Below are positions 21,984-34,386 of a DNA stretch of 64,000 bases, in pieces (positions within the stretch are counted from its first letter, which is position 1; every line of letters starts with the position of its first letter). The position numbers and the translations under genes were made by a program. Location of the stretch: the NCBI RefSeq assembly GCF_024139115.2, contig NW_026943130.1, positions 310,001-374,000 on the forward strand, in the 5' to 3' direction. Source of the DNA: Armigeres subalbatus. Its lineage: Eukaryota; Arthropoda; Insecta; Diptera; Culicidae. The notes beneath the pieces were generated by a model, which was given only the letters and a program-made list of their open reading frames with translations, was not told the origin of the DNA and made no database searches.

Positions 21984-23300
21984 GTGAGTAATGCCCATGT
22001 TTTATCACGCTTTCGAATAATGATACGATGGACTGCGCCCCGACAGGATGCGAATGTATCACACACTCGCCTCCTCGTGTCGCACTCTTGTTGTGTCTTG
22101 TGTTGTAAAGCCGGTCCCGGTCTACCTACGGTCCTTCGGCGGACGGGGTTGGGTTGGGTCCCCCGAACACGGGCATGGCAGGGCGTGTACCGGCGACCGA
22201 TGTAAACAACTCGCAAGCTACGGCATGCGTACTACGATGCTTCCGTTTTCGGTTCGCATCCGTTTTCTTCAGATTCCATTCTACCGTTGGCTGTATTGGT
22301 GGCAACCACAACCCGGTCCCCGGTCCGTCTTTTTAGTCAGTGTGTATTTTATTATCATTGTCAACGGCACACTGTCGCCCGCCGCCAATGATGGATGATT
22401 GCTACAGACGCGACGACGACGACGACGGTGGACGAAGGCGCGTGGTGGCAAAACGTGACGAAATGGGGTCAACTGCATTGATTTGATTCTGCGTTCTGCT
22501 GTGTCCGTTGTTCGCTTGTCCGTGCGCCGGTCCCGGTCCCGGTCTTGGGTTGCCGCCGTAGTCAACAATGACAATCAATCGATATAACGGTGGGTGTCAC
22601 AATCAATTGAGAGGAATTTGGCGCAAAAGACAATGTCAAGCTGTAAACAAGGGGAACATTAGCCGCGCGCGCCACAAGGGTCACAACAGCACTGGCTGGG
22701 ATGAGGAATGAAGACTGCACAACAAAAAAGTAAACTCTGAGTGTGGCTTGCAGGGGGCGATAACAGTAAAGACACATTGAACATGTGGAATTCAGATTGA
22801 AGTCTGCTGCCGCAGAAGAAAGGAGGACGCTGTGGGAAGAAAGTAATCTTTTTGCCTTTCTCGTACTAAGTTTTTAGTTTCTCTTTTAAACCCATCCGTC
22901 GTTTGCTCGAGAGTAAATCTGTGTCTGCAGATTTTAAGTAACGAATGTCGCAATCATAGTACTAATATTGCAATATTTATATCATCGTTTGTAACAAAAT
23001 ATTGAACTAATTGTTAGTGCTATGTGCTTATTTGTTTTTGTATTTATTCGAAAAAAATATCCCAAGCTGCTGTATTAAGTTAATTGTTGACTTCGTTGTA
23101 ATAATATCCGATCGGATCTTTCCGTTTCATTCACATCGTATTTATTTGAGTTGGATGGCATATATGTACGATCAACACTGTCGTTCGAAAGTGCATGCAA
23201 ACATAAACAAGCCTTCGGATTATTTGTTGAAATTATTGCACTCTCTTGATTCTTATCGTCTTCACATTCTCGTGCATTATGAGTGGTGTTGATAAAATAT
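21984..23300. other. Non-coding stretch, partly GC-rich
   Basis: 22020-22560 is unusually GC-rich for this window, with repeated CCGGTCCCGG-type words and a short GAC-triplet run near 22423. This could mark a host promoter or intron near the candidate exon at 21892. From 22770 it is AT-rich again. No transposon signature or conserved frame was found. Confidence 0.35.
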
Positions 23301-23307
23301 AATATTT

Positions 23308-23506
23308 GGTAGAGAAACCGGAAGAGGTCGCAGGCTTCGTGGAAGGCCGCGTACACGATGGCTTTTTGCAGTTGAAGAGGACCTAAGGGAGCTCAATGTT
23401 CAGGGCGACTGGAAGCGATTGGCCCATGATCGAGTCCAGTGGAGAAGGATACTCCATTCGGCGTAGGTTCATCGAAGTGCTGTAGCCCATCAAGTCAAGT
23501 AAGTAA
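23308..23506 (+). pseudogene. RTE-clade 3' end, severely 5'-truncated
   Basis: The frame 23308-23466 encodes 'RRLRGRPRTRWLFAVEEDL' followed by 'GDWKRLAHDRVQWRRI' and a stop. This is the same RTE tail as at 1-235. The short 3' UTR ends in CAAGTCAAGTAAGTAATAAA, resembling the AAGTAAGTAA-type RTE terminus. Only about 200 bp of the element was inserted, as is typical of aborted target-primed reverse transcription. Confidence 0.85.
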
Positions 23507-24769
23507 TAAAAGCACATTTACAGGAATGAAAAACACGTTTCATTCGTTTAAGAAATTCTCTAGAAAATCCAGTTGTTGTCGTAACTACAGAACGCAATAA
23601 CCAATTTCAATTTGATCTATTTTCAAAAACATTTCGTTGCAAACGAATTGGCAAATGCTTAGCTCTAAAAAGTATGTCTACACAAACTTAGACATCAATA
23701 CTGTTCGACATCCTGGTACGATTAATATTTATATTCAATACTGGAGCCTTCCGTAGCTCCAATCGAAAGGTCGGCTTTGAAGTAATCGTGCGTATACTCT
23801 TGAAATGAGTTGAAGGTCTATCTGTGAAATTTGAAGTCCTATATTGTTTATATATAAAGCCTAATGAAAGAAAATAATAGTGCGAGTGACAAAAACTTAG
23901 TTTCGAGTAAACGATCAACAAGGATTTTCAATTTATTTTTGATTCATTTAAATAATTGTGTTTGAATTGATATTGAGATAGAAGTTACCAATATTTTGGC
24001 GCAAAGCTTTTAATACCAAAAATTTGTTTGCCATGCCTAACTCAAGATTAACCAAATTGTTGCCCACAACCTTCGATTAAAATCCTAAATCACTATCCAG
24101 ACTCCAAAGTCCAGACTCATACTTCATTTCAAACGGACCCAGACACATAATGTTTCGCTGCGTATAAGTCCCACCGAGTCAAGAACCCTTACTGCTTGAG
24201 CACGGAACTAGAACCAGTCGTTGTCGTCGTCATTATCCTCTTTATTACCACCCACCCACTCTGCTCCTCTATCTTCCTGGAGTTTTTTTTTCTTTGAATG
24301 TTTATCATCATCATGGTACGACGTTTGTAGTAGCTGTAACTTGCTGAGTGTACGTGAGGCGTCGATACACAACGAACGAACGAACAACGCTTGGAACGTG
24401 TATTCAAATCATTTTACAGAAATGCGACGGCAAGGAGACTGGAATTGCTTGAACCCATACGCGATTCGTTGTGATGAGATCAGCCCCCTAAACGGCGTAT
24501 TGCTGTTTTTTATGTTCTGGACTTTTGCTAAAGCGTAGAGGAGGATAACTCAATCGTCACCTTCACCAATACCATTGAGTACTGGTGATGCAGGGCTGTT
24601 ACTGTCCAACGTGATCCATAAACAATTTACCAAAAATCTAGTTATAACGAAAACTTGATTGTTATAACTTTTTTTTCAAGATCAATGAAGAAACAACTAT
24701 GAAGTGTTACAATCGGAAAAACTAACTGCTTAATAATTTTTTCGTTTAATTCATTTCTTTATTTATTTA
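23507..24769. other. AT-rich stretch without a recognisable gene
   Basis: Apart from short simple repeats near 24365, nothing matches a known element type. Small frames (for example 24221-24538) have no family signature or splice context. Confidence 0.4.
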
Positions 24770-26765
24770 TTTATGTTGTTTAACATCAGTAGATATCCGT
24801 AAACTTCTTTGTTACTCTAAATACAAATCCGAGAGCTCTTTATGCTTTGTCAATTACATAAGTTAGATGGTTTCTATAGGTTAATTGCGAATCCAGTAGA
24901 ACACCCAAATCTTTCACGCAGTGTATTCGCTCGATAATCGTATTATGGAGATTGTAGTCAAAAATAATCGGTTGTTTCTTTCTAGAGAAGGTAGGTATCG
25001 AGCATTTGGCCGGATTGACCACCATTCGGTTGAGGGAACACCAGTTGGAAAAGGCATGAATTTGCTCCTGAAGAAAGGAGCAATCGTCAATGGAGCAAAC
25101 ACGTAGAAATATTTTAAGGTCATCCGCGAACGATAATCATGGTATTTTGATAATGTAGTGAACGCCGTTTTATTAATGTCTTTATTAATGAGATTTTTAG
25201 CCCGTGGCTGGCTCATCTCAGAAATGAACGTCGTTAAAATACAGGAGAAATATCAACGGTCCAAGTCACTGCCTTGCGGAATACCTGATGTAGCCCAAAA
25301 GCCGGCCGATCGGAAGTCGCCTAGGTTAACCATCAATTGACGATCCGAGAGGTATGAACGGAATCAATTAAGAAGGCTACCAGAGAGATCCGTATATATT
25401 ACGTCCGTCTGAGCCCTTGTATTCATACTTTCAGTTACGTAAGATGTGAAACAAAGCAGGTTAGTGGCCGTTGAGCGTCCTGCTGTGAAACCATGCTGAT
25501 CGACACTTACAATTTGCTTACAATGTGCGTTAAGCGACTCCATGACAACCATCTCGAATAGCTTGGAAATAGAAATAGCGAAGTTATACCCTGGTAGTTT
25601 TTTGATGTCTCGTTTGCTTCCTTTCTTGTGCACGGGAAACATGTCAGCCAATTTCCAACAAGATGGAAAAATTCCACTACAAAGGGAGAGCTGGTAGATC
25701 GAGTGGAGCGGCTCTAGAAGCAAAGCGATGTTTTTCTTGATAAACGCAATTGGAACACCATCGGGTCGGGTTATACGATGTCTTGATCTTAGATGCGGCG
25801 GATGTTATTGACTCCACGCCAACGCACGTCGACGATGCCGAGCGTCTGGTTGGCCAAAAGAAAGTCTCTCGTCTTCGAATACGCTGGCAAATTTAGTAGC
25901 AAATAAATTGCAAATCTCCTGAGGTGTGTTAGCACATGCCCCATTAAGTGTCATCGATGATGGCCAGCCTACTTCATTACGTTTCTCATTCACATAGCTC
26001 CAGAACGATTTTAGATTGTTTTTTTTTAGTTGTCGCTGTATGTCTTTTCGATAGCGTTGAAAAAGAAAACGGCTCAGCCGTTTGTACTCATAGTTGAGTC
26101 GAACATAGTGACGGCCCCACGATTTTCTTCGGAACGTGTCTATCGATGACGTACGCCAGGATATTGGATAAGGTTTGTGCGGCAATATTGACGTCAGTGG
26201 CATATAAAACGTCCTCCCAGTTCAAACTGGAAAGTACTCCAATTATACTGATGCAGTAGGCTTTTCGAAAATTGTACGATACAGCAGTCGGTGGATTGAA
26301 GTGATGCCGATCCACAGAACCGGGACGACTACTGATCGCTGGCGGCATTGGCTCGGCCGTGTTAAGGGGATTCGGGGCTTCCTCAGGGCAGTCGGCAAAT
26401 ATGCGTCCCGGTGATAATCTTGAGCATGAGGCAGCTGAAGGTTGATTCAAAGTCTGGCGAGAATGATTGACAGTAGTAAAAGCTAACCGCAACGGAAGTT
26501 CGCTGATCACAGGCATTAGTTGCGGAAGAGAAGAAACCTGTATGGTTTCACTAAAAACTGCAGAATTTTCAGATAGGTAAACGTTCATAGATGGTTGATA
26601 CTTGCCGGAAAAAAATAGTGCGGAAGCCCCTGTCTCCAAACCCAAAAACAGGACCAGGACGGCTGATGATCGAAGGCAGGAAGGGCGCGACTGTGTTGAG
26701 TAGATTAGGGGCTTACTCTGTGCTTGTGCTTGTTTTTCGTCCTGGTAGGAAGCTAGAGGCGTTAG
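24770..26765 (-). pseudogene. Jockey/CR1-like LINE reverse transcriptase, decayed
   Basis: Read from 26765 down, the sequence covers a linker with 'SSLNWEDVLYATDVNIAAQT' and 'IDRHVPKK', then 'FQRYRKDIQRQLKKNNLKSF' and 'WSYVNEKRNEVGWPSSM'. The RT follows: 'FPSCWKLADMFPVHKKGSK', 'DQHGFTAGRSTATNLLCFTS', 'DVIYTDLSG' (motif A region), 'GFWATSGIPQGSDL' (motif B), and in another frame 'FADDLKIFLRV' (motif C). 'CSIPTFSRKKQPIIFDYNL' and 'CVKDLGVLLDSQLTY' end it. It terminates in an (ATAA)n tract at 24755-24772. A small foreign segment at about 25165-25218 separates motifs B and C. The endonuclease is not recognisable. The 5' side continues beyond the hAT insertion at 29006. Confidence 0.82.
25165..25218 (-). 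mobile_element. LINE 3'-tail fragment inside the RT
   Basis: Read on the minus strand, GAGATGAGCCAGCCACGGGC, then a short gap and CTCATTAATAAAG, interrupts the RT frame exactly between motif B and the FADD box. The same 3'-end type (CCAGCCAAGGGCT ... CTCTTAATAAAG) occurs at 33537-33589. It is a minimal retroinsertion of a LINE or SINE tail. Confidence 0.55.
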
Positions 26766-29005
26766 CAGGGCTGGTAGCGACCAATGCTGCTCAAAATAGT
26801 GACTTTAGTGACCAAAGCTGACGAAAAAAGGGACCAAATAGTGACTTTCAGTTGCAGAAAAAGTTACCAAATAGTGATTTTTAGTTTCAGTTCCAAGTTT
26901 GATGAGACGAATTCAAGCGTTTTTGGGTCGAAGGAGAATCTTTTTTCTTAATTTGTGGCGGAGAATAACTTTCACTCACCACAATCTCATAACGAACTCA
27001 GAAGAGAAACGAAAACCGTGCAAGCTAACTTTTATCTACTCAGTTACTAAGTAAAATTGTATTGGCCGCTCTTTTTTATCCCACGGAAACTAAAAATCAG
27101 TCAGCCAGTCAGTCAAAAAACAGGATTACTCAAAATGATTAGTAGTCCTGCTAGCAAATCAAATGTTAACTCCACTGGAAGTGAACGAAACAATGCTTGA
27201 AATGATTTCTCGGCAAAAATCTGCGTGAAGGAATATTCTCTTCTCGTGAGAATGAGTGAAAATCACGAGCATTGGATTAGCGGAACATCTAATTAAGATG
27301 TAGATTTGTCATAATGTGCCATGATTTTTTTTGGAATTGTTAGTGTGAAAGAAACAACAGTACGGATCTTTTTGGTAGAAAACGAAACAACGAGCCTGGG
27401 ATTAAACGCTCGACCTCCTGCTTATAATGCAGAACCATCGGGCTCGACTTCAGATTCAAAAGTTATCAAAAGCTAACAAATCTAACAAAATCTAAAAAAA
27501 ATCACAATTTTTCATATTGGAATCTTTTACATTTATGCCATTTAAAATGTATAAATTATCATCATAATATATTTTGGAAAATTCTAAAATATTGATCGAA
27601 GTGGATGTTGGGAGGAAAATACGGCTTTTTCTCATGTTTTTGCAGCAAAACTACTTTGGGGATCCCTTACATATTTAATGTACCTCCCTCAATTCGATTG
27701 CAGTACAATCAACCACAATTCGCTACATTGATAAAAATAAAAGAGAACATCGACGAAGAACAACGAAAATGCAGTTACGGCCCTATGGTTTTAAGCACGA
27801 GGTTTGTGATGAAACATTTTTCTTTCTTTTACTCTCCATGAAATTTATAATTTAACTTCACGGATGTATGATAGCCTGTAACTGTTGTTGTTATTGATAA
27901 ATTGATTTTTTGGAGTGCTGTCAAAAGTCGAATTTGAAAATATTCGGAGGGTATTGTTCCTTCTCCAAGAACTTGCTTTCATGAAAGTAGAAAAGTGCTC
28001 CCTGAACTTTTAAATATTTTTCCTCCAAAAAACGCAGATTTTTCGACTTGCTGTGCATATTCATGAATGATTTTTGCTATGGAATTCGACAGCGCATACA
28101 ATCTTCAGGGAGTCTTAATCCCCTTTAAATGATATCTACTCAATAAATATTTTTTCGAGCGAACCCTTCATTACATCTATATCTACAAAAAAATTATTCG
28201 CTTTAACACAATTTATATTTTCTTGAATTTTCTCACCAATTTTGTGTGTGACTAATGAGAGATCATGTCTCCTCATATTGGGGCAACAATTAAAAATCCA
28301 AATATTCTGAAATTATAATGGAATGTAGGAATTTTTATCAGTAAAAACAATTTACCATACTGATCGCTTTGTGCTGTGAAAAAAATGATAGCATTTGGTC
28401 ATTCTTGGGAGGAGTTGTTAAAAATTTTCGTGGCCGCTGAAACAATCTTCAAGAGGGACAAAACACAGCAAATAATAAAATAAATAAGATTGTCAATCCA
28501 AAAAATAACTCGCCACATAACGATCATTTGTCTAGAGGATTTATTAGAAAAATACGCTCAAGTCTCCCAAGGGGTCAAGTCTCTCAAGGAATCAAGTCTC
28601 TCCACCTTCCCTTTCTGTAGAAAGTCTGATAGTTAAAAACATCCAAATAGGCAGGTCTCCTGCTTGCATGACCATATACCAATAAATAAATTCTGACGTA
28701 AAACACCTTCAATTAGCTACTGGTGAAATGCCAATAAGAGCAGCGAGTTAAATGGCTGGCAAAGTTTCAGAGCACTCATTTTTCCAAGATTCGTAATTTC
28801 ATTTCCGCCATGAACAAAGCATCCTCCGATGGATACATAAAGCTTCATTCATAAATCTTGGTCAATAGTTTCAAAATAGTTGAAAATAGTGACTTTTTGC
28901 GAGAAAAAGTGCTTTTAGTAACTTGAGGTCGAAAAAAGAGACTTTTTAGTGACTTGCCCGAAAAAAGTGACCAAGTCACTAAAAAGTGACCCGCTACCAG
29001 GCCTG
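26766..29005. mobile_element. hAT-like non-autonomous element, 2.24 kb
   Basis: The left terminus is CAGGGCTGGTAGCG and the right terminus is CGCTACCAGGCCTG, whose complement is CAGGCCTGGTAGCG. Both ends carry subterminal AAATAGTGACTTT / AAAAAGTGACC repeats, a habit of hAT elements. CGTTAG flanks both sides (26760-26765 and 29006-29011), possibly the remains of an 8-bp duplication. The interior is AT-rich with no transposase frame. LINE sequence lies on both sides. Confidence 0.75.
27392..27445 (-). other. tRNA-like relic (weak)
   Basis: Minus strand: GAGCC and GGCTC could pair as acceptor ends, CTGC-ATTATAA-GCAG looks like an anticodon arm, and GGTCGAGCG ... TCCC vaguely resembles a T arm. 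There is no D arm in the 54 nt. It may be a tRNA-derived fragment within the hAT-like element, or chance. Confidence 0.2.
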
Positions 29006-29340
29006 CGTTAGTGAAGGAAATCTTCTTACGACTGAGGCAGACTGAAAGCGGTGAATGGATCAGGAAACGAAGTGCTTGGAAGAAAACGATACTTGCCTGT
29101 AACGGGGGCTCGGAAGATCCCGTCTCCCAACTCAACCGTAGGGCCGGGATGACTGCAGTTCGCTGGCTGGGGAGGCTCAACTACGATGAGAGAGATAGGG
29201 ACTTCTTCGATGCTTGTGGCAGGTATGCATCCCGGAGAATGAAACCGAGATTGAAGACAGGTTACTCCATCAGCAAAACTTCGTCCGACGAAATATCCAG
29301 CGGATCGTCGGATTCCGCAGCAGGCTTCGGGCGCCAAAAA
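29006..29340 (-). pseudogene. 5' continuation of the minus-strand LINE
   Basis: This joins 24770-26765 once the hAT-like element is removed. It contains a module (CCGGCCCT ... GGAGACGGGATCTTCCG ... GGCAAGTATC on the minus strand) that recurs in diverged form at 26610-26680, with a shorter match (CCCGGTTCTGTGGATCGG) at 26300-26330. These may be promoter-like or ORF1 repeats at the 5' side of the LINE. The antisense 125-codon frame is probably a by-product. Confidence 0.45.
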
Positions 29341-29389
29341 TTTTCTTCAATCCTGTCGTCAACGAACTCTCTGAATAGAACCCTTTAGG

Positions 29390-32300
29390 TCATGTATATG
29401 AGGACAGGGCCTTCGCTTTCAATTCGAAATCCACGCCAATTTTGAAGGAAACAAAAGACAGTTAACTAATGTTTTTTCCTTTGGCAACTTTGCTTAATTT
29501 CTCAAAGAGTTCTTATTTTTTACGTCTCTAACTACTTTTAAAATTTAAAATAAAAATAACAAAAAAGTGCTGCGGCTTAACATTTACCGGATTTTTGATC
29601 TACATCATTCCGGTTCACTCAGAAGCACTTTTAACGTAGGACTACTTTTATATTGGGGCACTTTTTAGAATAGCAAGGATCGGAGACCGTCACGAAAATA
29701 TGATAGAATTTTAATTTTAATATCTAAGCCGTTTCTTGATGGATTTCCAATTTGGACCATTCAATAAAGGAAGATGCGTATTTTTGTATTTTTCTGAAAA
29801 CACTAATTTTCAACTATTTATTACCGATAATTGAATAAAAGTTCAGAATTAGGTAAACCAACCAATCCCGTACATGCATCGCAAGAACAGACATCAAAAT
29901 AAAGCTGCTTGCGGGTTTAGGTCTAATCCTAATTTTAAACAAGATTTCACGCAGAACGGACGCAGCGGAGCGGACATAGCATCACGAAGGCGCTGATAGC
30001 AGACTCATCGGATACCCATCGTCGATGGTAGTCGGGATGGTTACTGCACATCATTCAACCTCAGTGATGGAATCGATAGCTCTTTGGTCAGCAGAAGCGT
30101 AATCAATCAGCAGCAGCGACGAGTGGCCCTCATCGGCAGTAGCACTCATCTCTCGCATACCAGCAGAAAGCAAGTCATCGAGTGATCGTCGGCGACAGCA
30201 GCAACACAAAGTGAAATTTCAACGCAGGGTTCGAACTAATATGTGGTTACTGTTAATGATTAGAAAGGCGCATTGTGAATAGAAAATCAGTTCTTTTCAG
30301 AACTAGAATTTTATGTGAAGAAAAAGTTAAAACCAAAAATATCGTCCGTTGCGGTCCAGTGCCACCTGTGGCGATGCTGAAAATTCATTCTAAATAGTGG
30401 CGTCTTAACGAAAAATGATCGAGTGGCCGTCGGACAAATGCAGCACAAAGTAAAATTCCAACGCAAGTTGCTGTGATAGTTATAAGCAAGGACGGAAATC
30501 TTCGTTTTACTATCAGTTGCATCGACGCTCAGTAGGCAGCTTCGTCATTGATTCGTGTTTGTTTTGATCAGACGCTCGGCAATGCAGGCACGAACATCTC
30601 GCAGCATGCTGTCAAATTTCCATACCTTTTTTACCGCCCGATCCTCAATAGCCGATTGATAATCGAGCGTAAAAAATAAATATCTACTGGGGCTGAAATG
30701 AATATTTTGAATTGCGGTTGATTTGTACCGATAAATGATGATTATTTTACTGTATATACTAAACAGCTGCATATATTTTAGGAATCTGTCTTCAAAATGT
30801 TGAATCCATGCACCGCAGTATGAAATGATATTCATATTTTGAGATTTCAAATTGAATATCAATGTGCCAAACTGAAGATTTATTTTGACACCGCACAAAA
30901 CAACGCTGACACCGAAAGTCGACGCTAATCACTATTCTTCGCATACATCTATTAAAATAATTTAGAAATATAAATTTTGAAATAAAGTATAACATCCTCT
31001 CATGACTGCCTTTCATGCGAAATTGATCAAAGAACCCACGATTCTTTCATTTGGTCGCCTGAAATAGAGAAAGGCGCTTCGCTCTCTGTCTTATGACGAT
31101 CACGACCTTTTCCAGTACTGGTTATAAGAAAGACGCATTTGGGGAAAGAAAAGAACCTCAGGACGAGCATTTTCTGGAGAAAAAGAGTTGATTGCAAAAA
31201 TTGAATTTCGGTGGCATCAGTGTTTGCTTGGGTGCTGTTAGTGATTGGAGTGAGGAAAAAGATGGACCGATGTGAATTTGCTGAAGTTATTGAAACACAA
31301 CCTCGAGGTAACTAATGAAAATTATATGAAATCAGTGGTCTTTGCCGGTTTTATTTTTGTTTTCTGCTTTGAAGCGCATTTATCTCGAATGAACTATCTC
31401 TCTCAGTCTCATACAAACAGAGATCCTTGAAAGAACTGATTTATGCATTTTCAAAAATGCGTGTTTTAAATCACTAATAGCAACAAAATCAAAGTTAGAA
31501 TCTAGCGAGGAAATTTCTCTTAACGCCGAGGACAGCATCGCGATGTTTTACCATCAAATGGCTTTCCACTTGTCGACGGTTGCTGCTCGGACCGATACTG
31601 ATATCATCGAATTTTCTTCAGCCAATATGCCAATAAACTAAATGCTACCTCTCTCTCCGACACGCGCTAGTGATTCCTCTATTGACGCCAAGTTTCCTCC
31701 GTCGTCAAGCGATTATGTTTTGTACATTGAAGAACGTTCGTCTAGGATCAACTTTATCTTGTATGAAACTGTGATTCTGAAAAGAATCCAACAATGCTAA
31801 TTTTCAATCAATAATAGCAACAAATCAAAGGTCAGAATGTAGGGTAAAAATTTTACTTTCTATCGCTGATTCACTTTAGAAGCTTTTGCGGTGAATGCAT
31901 TTTCTGCAGCAACCATCAGAACCGCTACTGCCGCCATCATAGCCATTATATTTTCTGTCACTTTGAAGAAAATTCTTCAGGAATCCACACTCTTACGTTA
32001 AAAAAGGTGGTCTTGAAAAAAATTGATTGACGCTAGATGCGCCTTTACATCGATTGTCCGAGTAAGATTTACTTGCTGTTGATAACGGTCACCACAACGG
32101 CTATCCTTCGGAATGAGTTCTCAGCAGTAACCACGCCGACGACCTCCATCGACGCCGATACTGAGACCTCTCTCTGACGGAATGTCGAAACTCGTGCGCG
32201 CTTTTATGTTTCCAATAAAGTAAGCCCATTGGCCCTGCCTCTTCATTAACCGGTGCACATAAAATTTTCACCCATAACAATTAACAAAGGGGCGGAGCTA

Positions 32301-32945
32301 ATGAGATACTTAAAAGCTGCTTTCCTGCCCACGCGAATCGTTTCGAGATTCCGTGGAGAGCGGTCCCAGCGTCGGCATCGGTGGAGACATTCGGTGCTGT
32401 GTTGATGCTGCAGAAAATGTATTTACGCTGTGGACGGCGTGCGCGCCGAATTTCACATTTCTGCTGCAGTTTTGCGATAAATCATCGTGCGGTCGGCCAG
32501 CAGCTCAAGAGAACTTTTCTTGCGTGTTTCGGACTGCTTTTGAGTTTGTAATTGGCGGCATTATTGAAAGTAAATCAGTCCTCATCAGGACCACAAAATT
32601 TTACTTTAGAAAAGGAGAGCGTGAGACTAAATCGGACAAGAAAAATCTTTACAGAATCAGAATAGGAGTGGACGCTATGATGGCGACTGCGAAGTGGCAT
32701 TTCTCGCTGTTGGTCATCGCCGGTGGTTACTGCAGGAAGGCTTTCCGCCGCGATATCAACTGTAGCCATGTTGCGGTTAATTTTCTCGCAAGATTCAGAC
32801 AATCGTTTTGTTGGTATTAGTGGTTGTAAAAGCGTATCAAGAGACGTAAATCGGTTCCTGTCAGGATCACCGTATTTAACAGAAGAAAGTTGACTTTATG
32901 AGGATGAATTTTCTTCAAATCGACAGAAATTCAATAACAGTGATA
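29390..32945. repeat. Decayed repetitive tract without genes
   Basis: 29390-29990 is AT-rich with nothing recognisable. From about 29990 to 33260 a loose motif (roughly GTTATTAATGATTGGAAAGG followed by CGCAT) recurs near 30245, 31125, 32815 and 33230. Around it are recurring AAAGTGAAATTTC/TTTTC and GCAGCAGC...GACGG stretches. The spacing is irregular, so this looks like an old, heavily mutated repeat region. The 155-codon frame at 32353-32820 sits inside it and has no family signature. Confidence 0.4.
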
Positions 32946-33109
32946 GGGAACATCCACAAATTACGTAACGCTCGGAGGGGGGAGGGGGGGTTCACCGAAG
33001 TGTGACAATCCCTACAAAAAATCAATGATTCATATAAAAAGTGTGACATAGGGGGGAGGGGGGGTTGAAAATGGCCAATTTTTGCGTGACGTAATTAATG
33101 GATCTTCCC
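32946..33109. mobile_element. MITE, 164 bp, TIR GGGAA.ATCCA
   Basis: The left end GGGAACATCCACAAATTACG and the right end GTAATTAATGGATCTTCCC are inverted repeats extending to ACGC/GCGT. It contains two G-rich tracts (GGGGGGAGGGGGGG type). The flanks both read ATA (32943-32945 and 33110-33112), consistent with a 3-bp duplication. Confidence 0.85.
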
Positions 33110-34186
33110 ATATCGTAGGTAGCGGTGATGGCCGTCAGCGATAGTTGCGGCAGAAAAGTTATTCGCTGCGATAGCTTCTGCAGCCATTTATGAGTAGGAA
33201 GTGAAATTTTCTTACAAGATTTAGTCATTTGGTTGTTATTAATGTTTGGAAAGGCGCATTATGAAAAAAATCAAACTTACCCAAGTAATATTTTACGTTT
33301 TATAATGCTCTTGAAGACCATCATTTACTCTTCAAGAGTGTTTTAAAACCAGCATAAACCAAAATGTTACAAGGGCTAGTTTATTAGAATCGTCACGACA
33401 AACTCGGAAAAGGCGCAAGAAGCAAAATTTTGATTGCAAGGAAAGAATAATTTTCATTTTTCTGGTAGTCCGAATTAATTTTTAATTGTGTGAACCCACT
33501 CAAACCTCAAAAGGTTTTCAGTTTGCTAAAATGACTTTTTTTTTTCTTTATTAAGAGGCTTCAAGCCCTTGGCTGGTTCACCTCTGGAAAACAATGACTT
33601 ATTTTCAATAATGAAAATTTCCAATCAACAAACCCAAAGTCGGAATCTTCTGAGAGAATTTCACTTTATGTTTCAGTCATTTGGATAGAGAATGTGTAAA
33701 CTCAATACAAACATATAGAAATCGATTTTAAGTTCCGCGATGCAAACAATACACACTAAAAAAATGTGAAATTTACATGCGACTGAAAATAATTTGTATT
33801 TAAATATTTTGTGACGCAAACACAAATGAGATTTATATTTACGTATCCTTTGATGTACTTCCAACTTAACATAATCGGCTTTAGAATGATGGAGTTTTAG
33901 AATGCATAAGACGTAAATTTACATGTATTTGGACCTGTGCCATCATGTACACAATTATTTTATTAGCGAACGTCAGTGGCGAACTTGTGACTCGTGTTGT
34001 AACGCGATATATTTTTCATTCCATTGCGTAGTTATTGGAAAATAAAAAAGTGATTTGCTTCAGAAAGTATAAAGTGAACTATAAATACGTTACGAGTGCC
34101 TATTTATTGGATATACCTTGGCATATAATTTGCAGTGAATTATCAGCAATCTGCTGTACGGCAAAAAAAAAATCGGGCGATAACTA
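33110..34186. other. Spacer upstream of the candidate host exon
   Basis: Besides the LINE tail at 33537-33589, an ACAC-A(n) motif followed by GTGAAATTTACATG at 33752 resembles a MITE end without a clear partner. A TATA-like ACTATAAATACG at 34078 and GCAGTG at about 34133 could belong to a promoter or 5' UTR of the exon downstream, but a first exon and its donor could not be placed. Confidence 0.3.
33537..33589 (-). mobile_element. LINE 3'-tail fragment
   Basis: Minus strand: GAACCAGCCAAGGGCTTGAA, then GCCTCTTAATAAAG and a run of A. This looks like the polyadenylated 3' end of a LINE, related to the fragment at 25165-25218. Confidence 0.5.
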
Positions 34187-34202
34187 ACTTTTTTTCCTGC
34201 AG
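34187..34202 (+). promoter_or_regulatory. 3' splice site (polypyrimidine tract and AG)
   Basis: TAACTAAC (a good branch point) is followed by TTTTTTTCCTGCAG, with the AG at 34201-34202. This is the strongest acceptor-like signal I found in the window. Confidence 0.65.
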
Positions 34203-34267
34203 GTGCTTGCGCAGACTATAAGTTTACTCTGATCGTTGTGACAAGGATTATTGATTAAAAGAAGTTT

Positions 34268-34384
34268 GATGTTTTCTAAGCTGCAGTGCATTGAAGAAAG
34301 TGATTTAGATCGCTTGCCAAGTGAAATAAAAATGAAGAAATGTGGTGTGTTTGGAAGATTTCCGGAGTGCGACGGCAGCCAATG
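34268..34384 (+). CDS. Short ORF / possible uORF in the host exon
   Basis: It starts at ATG 34268 ('MFSKLQCIEESDLDRLP'), runs 38 codons and stops at TGA 34382-34384, two bases before the next ATG at 34387. It contains a second ATG (34331) in a good context. It could be an upstream ORF, or the true N terminus if the assembly or allele has lost a base before 34387. No homology is recognised. Confidence 0.3.
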
Positions 34385-34386
34385 AC

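Noticed and set aside
27392..27445. tRNA gene on the minus strand.
   Set aside because: Acceptor-like and anticodon-like arms exist, but there is no D arm and only 54 nt; kept only as a weak relic.
32353..32820. 155-codon plus-strand frame.
   Set aside because: It lies in a decayed repeat tract, with a weak start context, no family motif and no splice boundaries.
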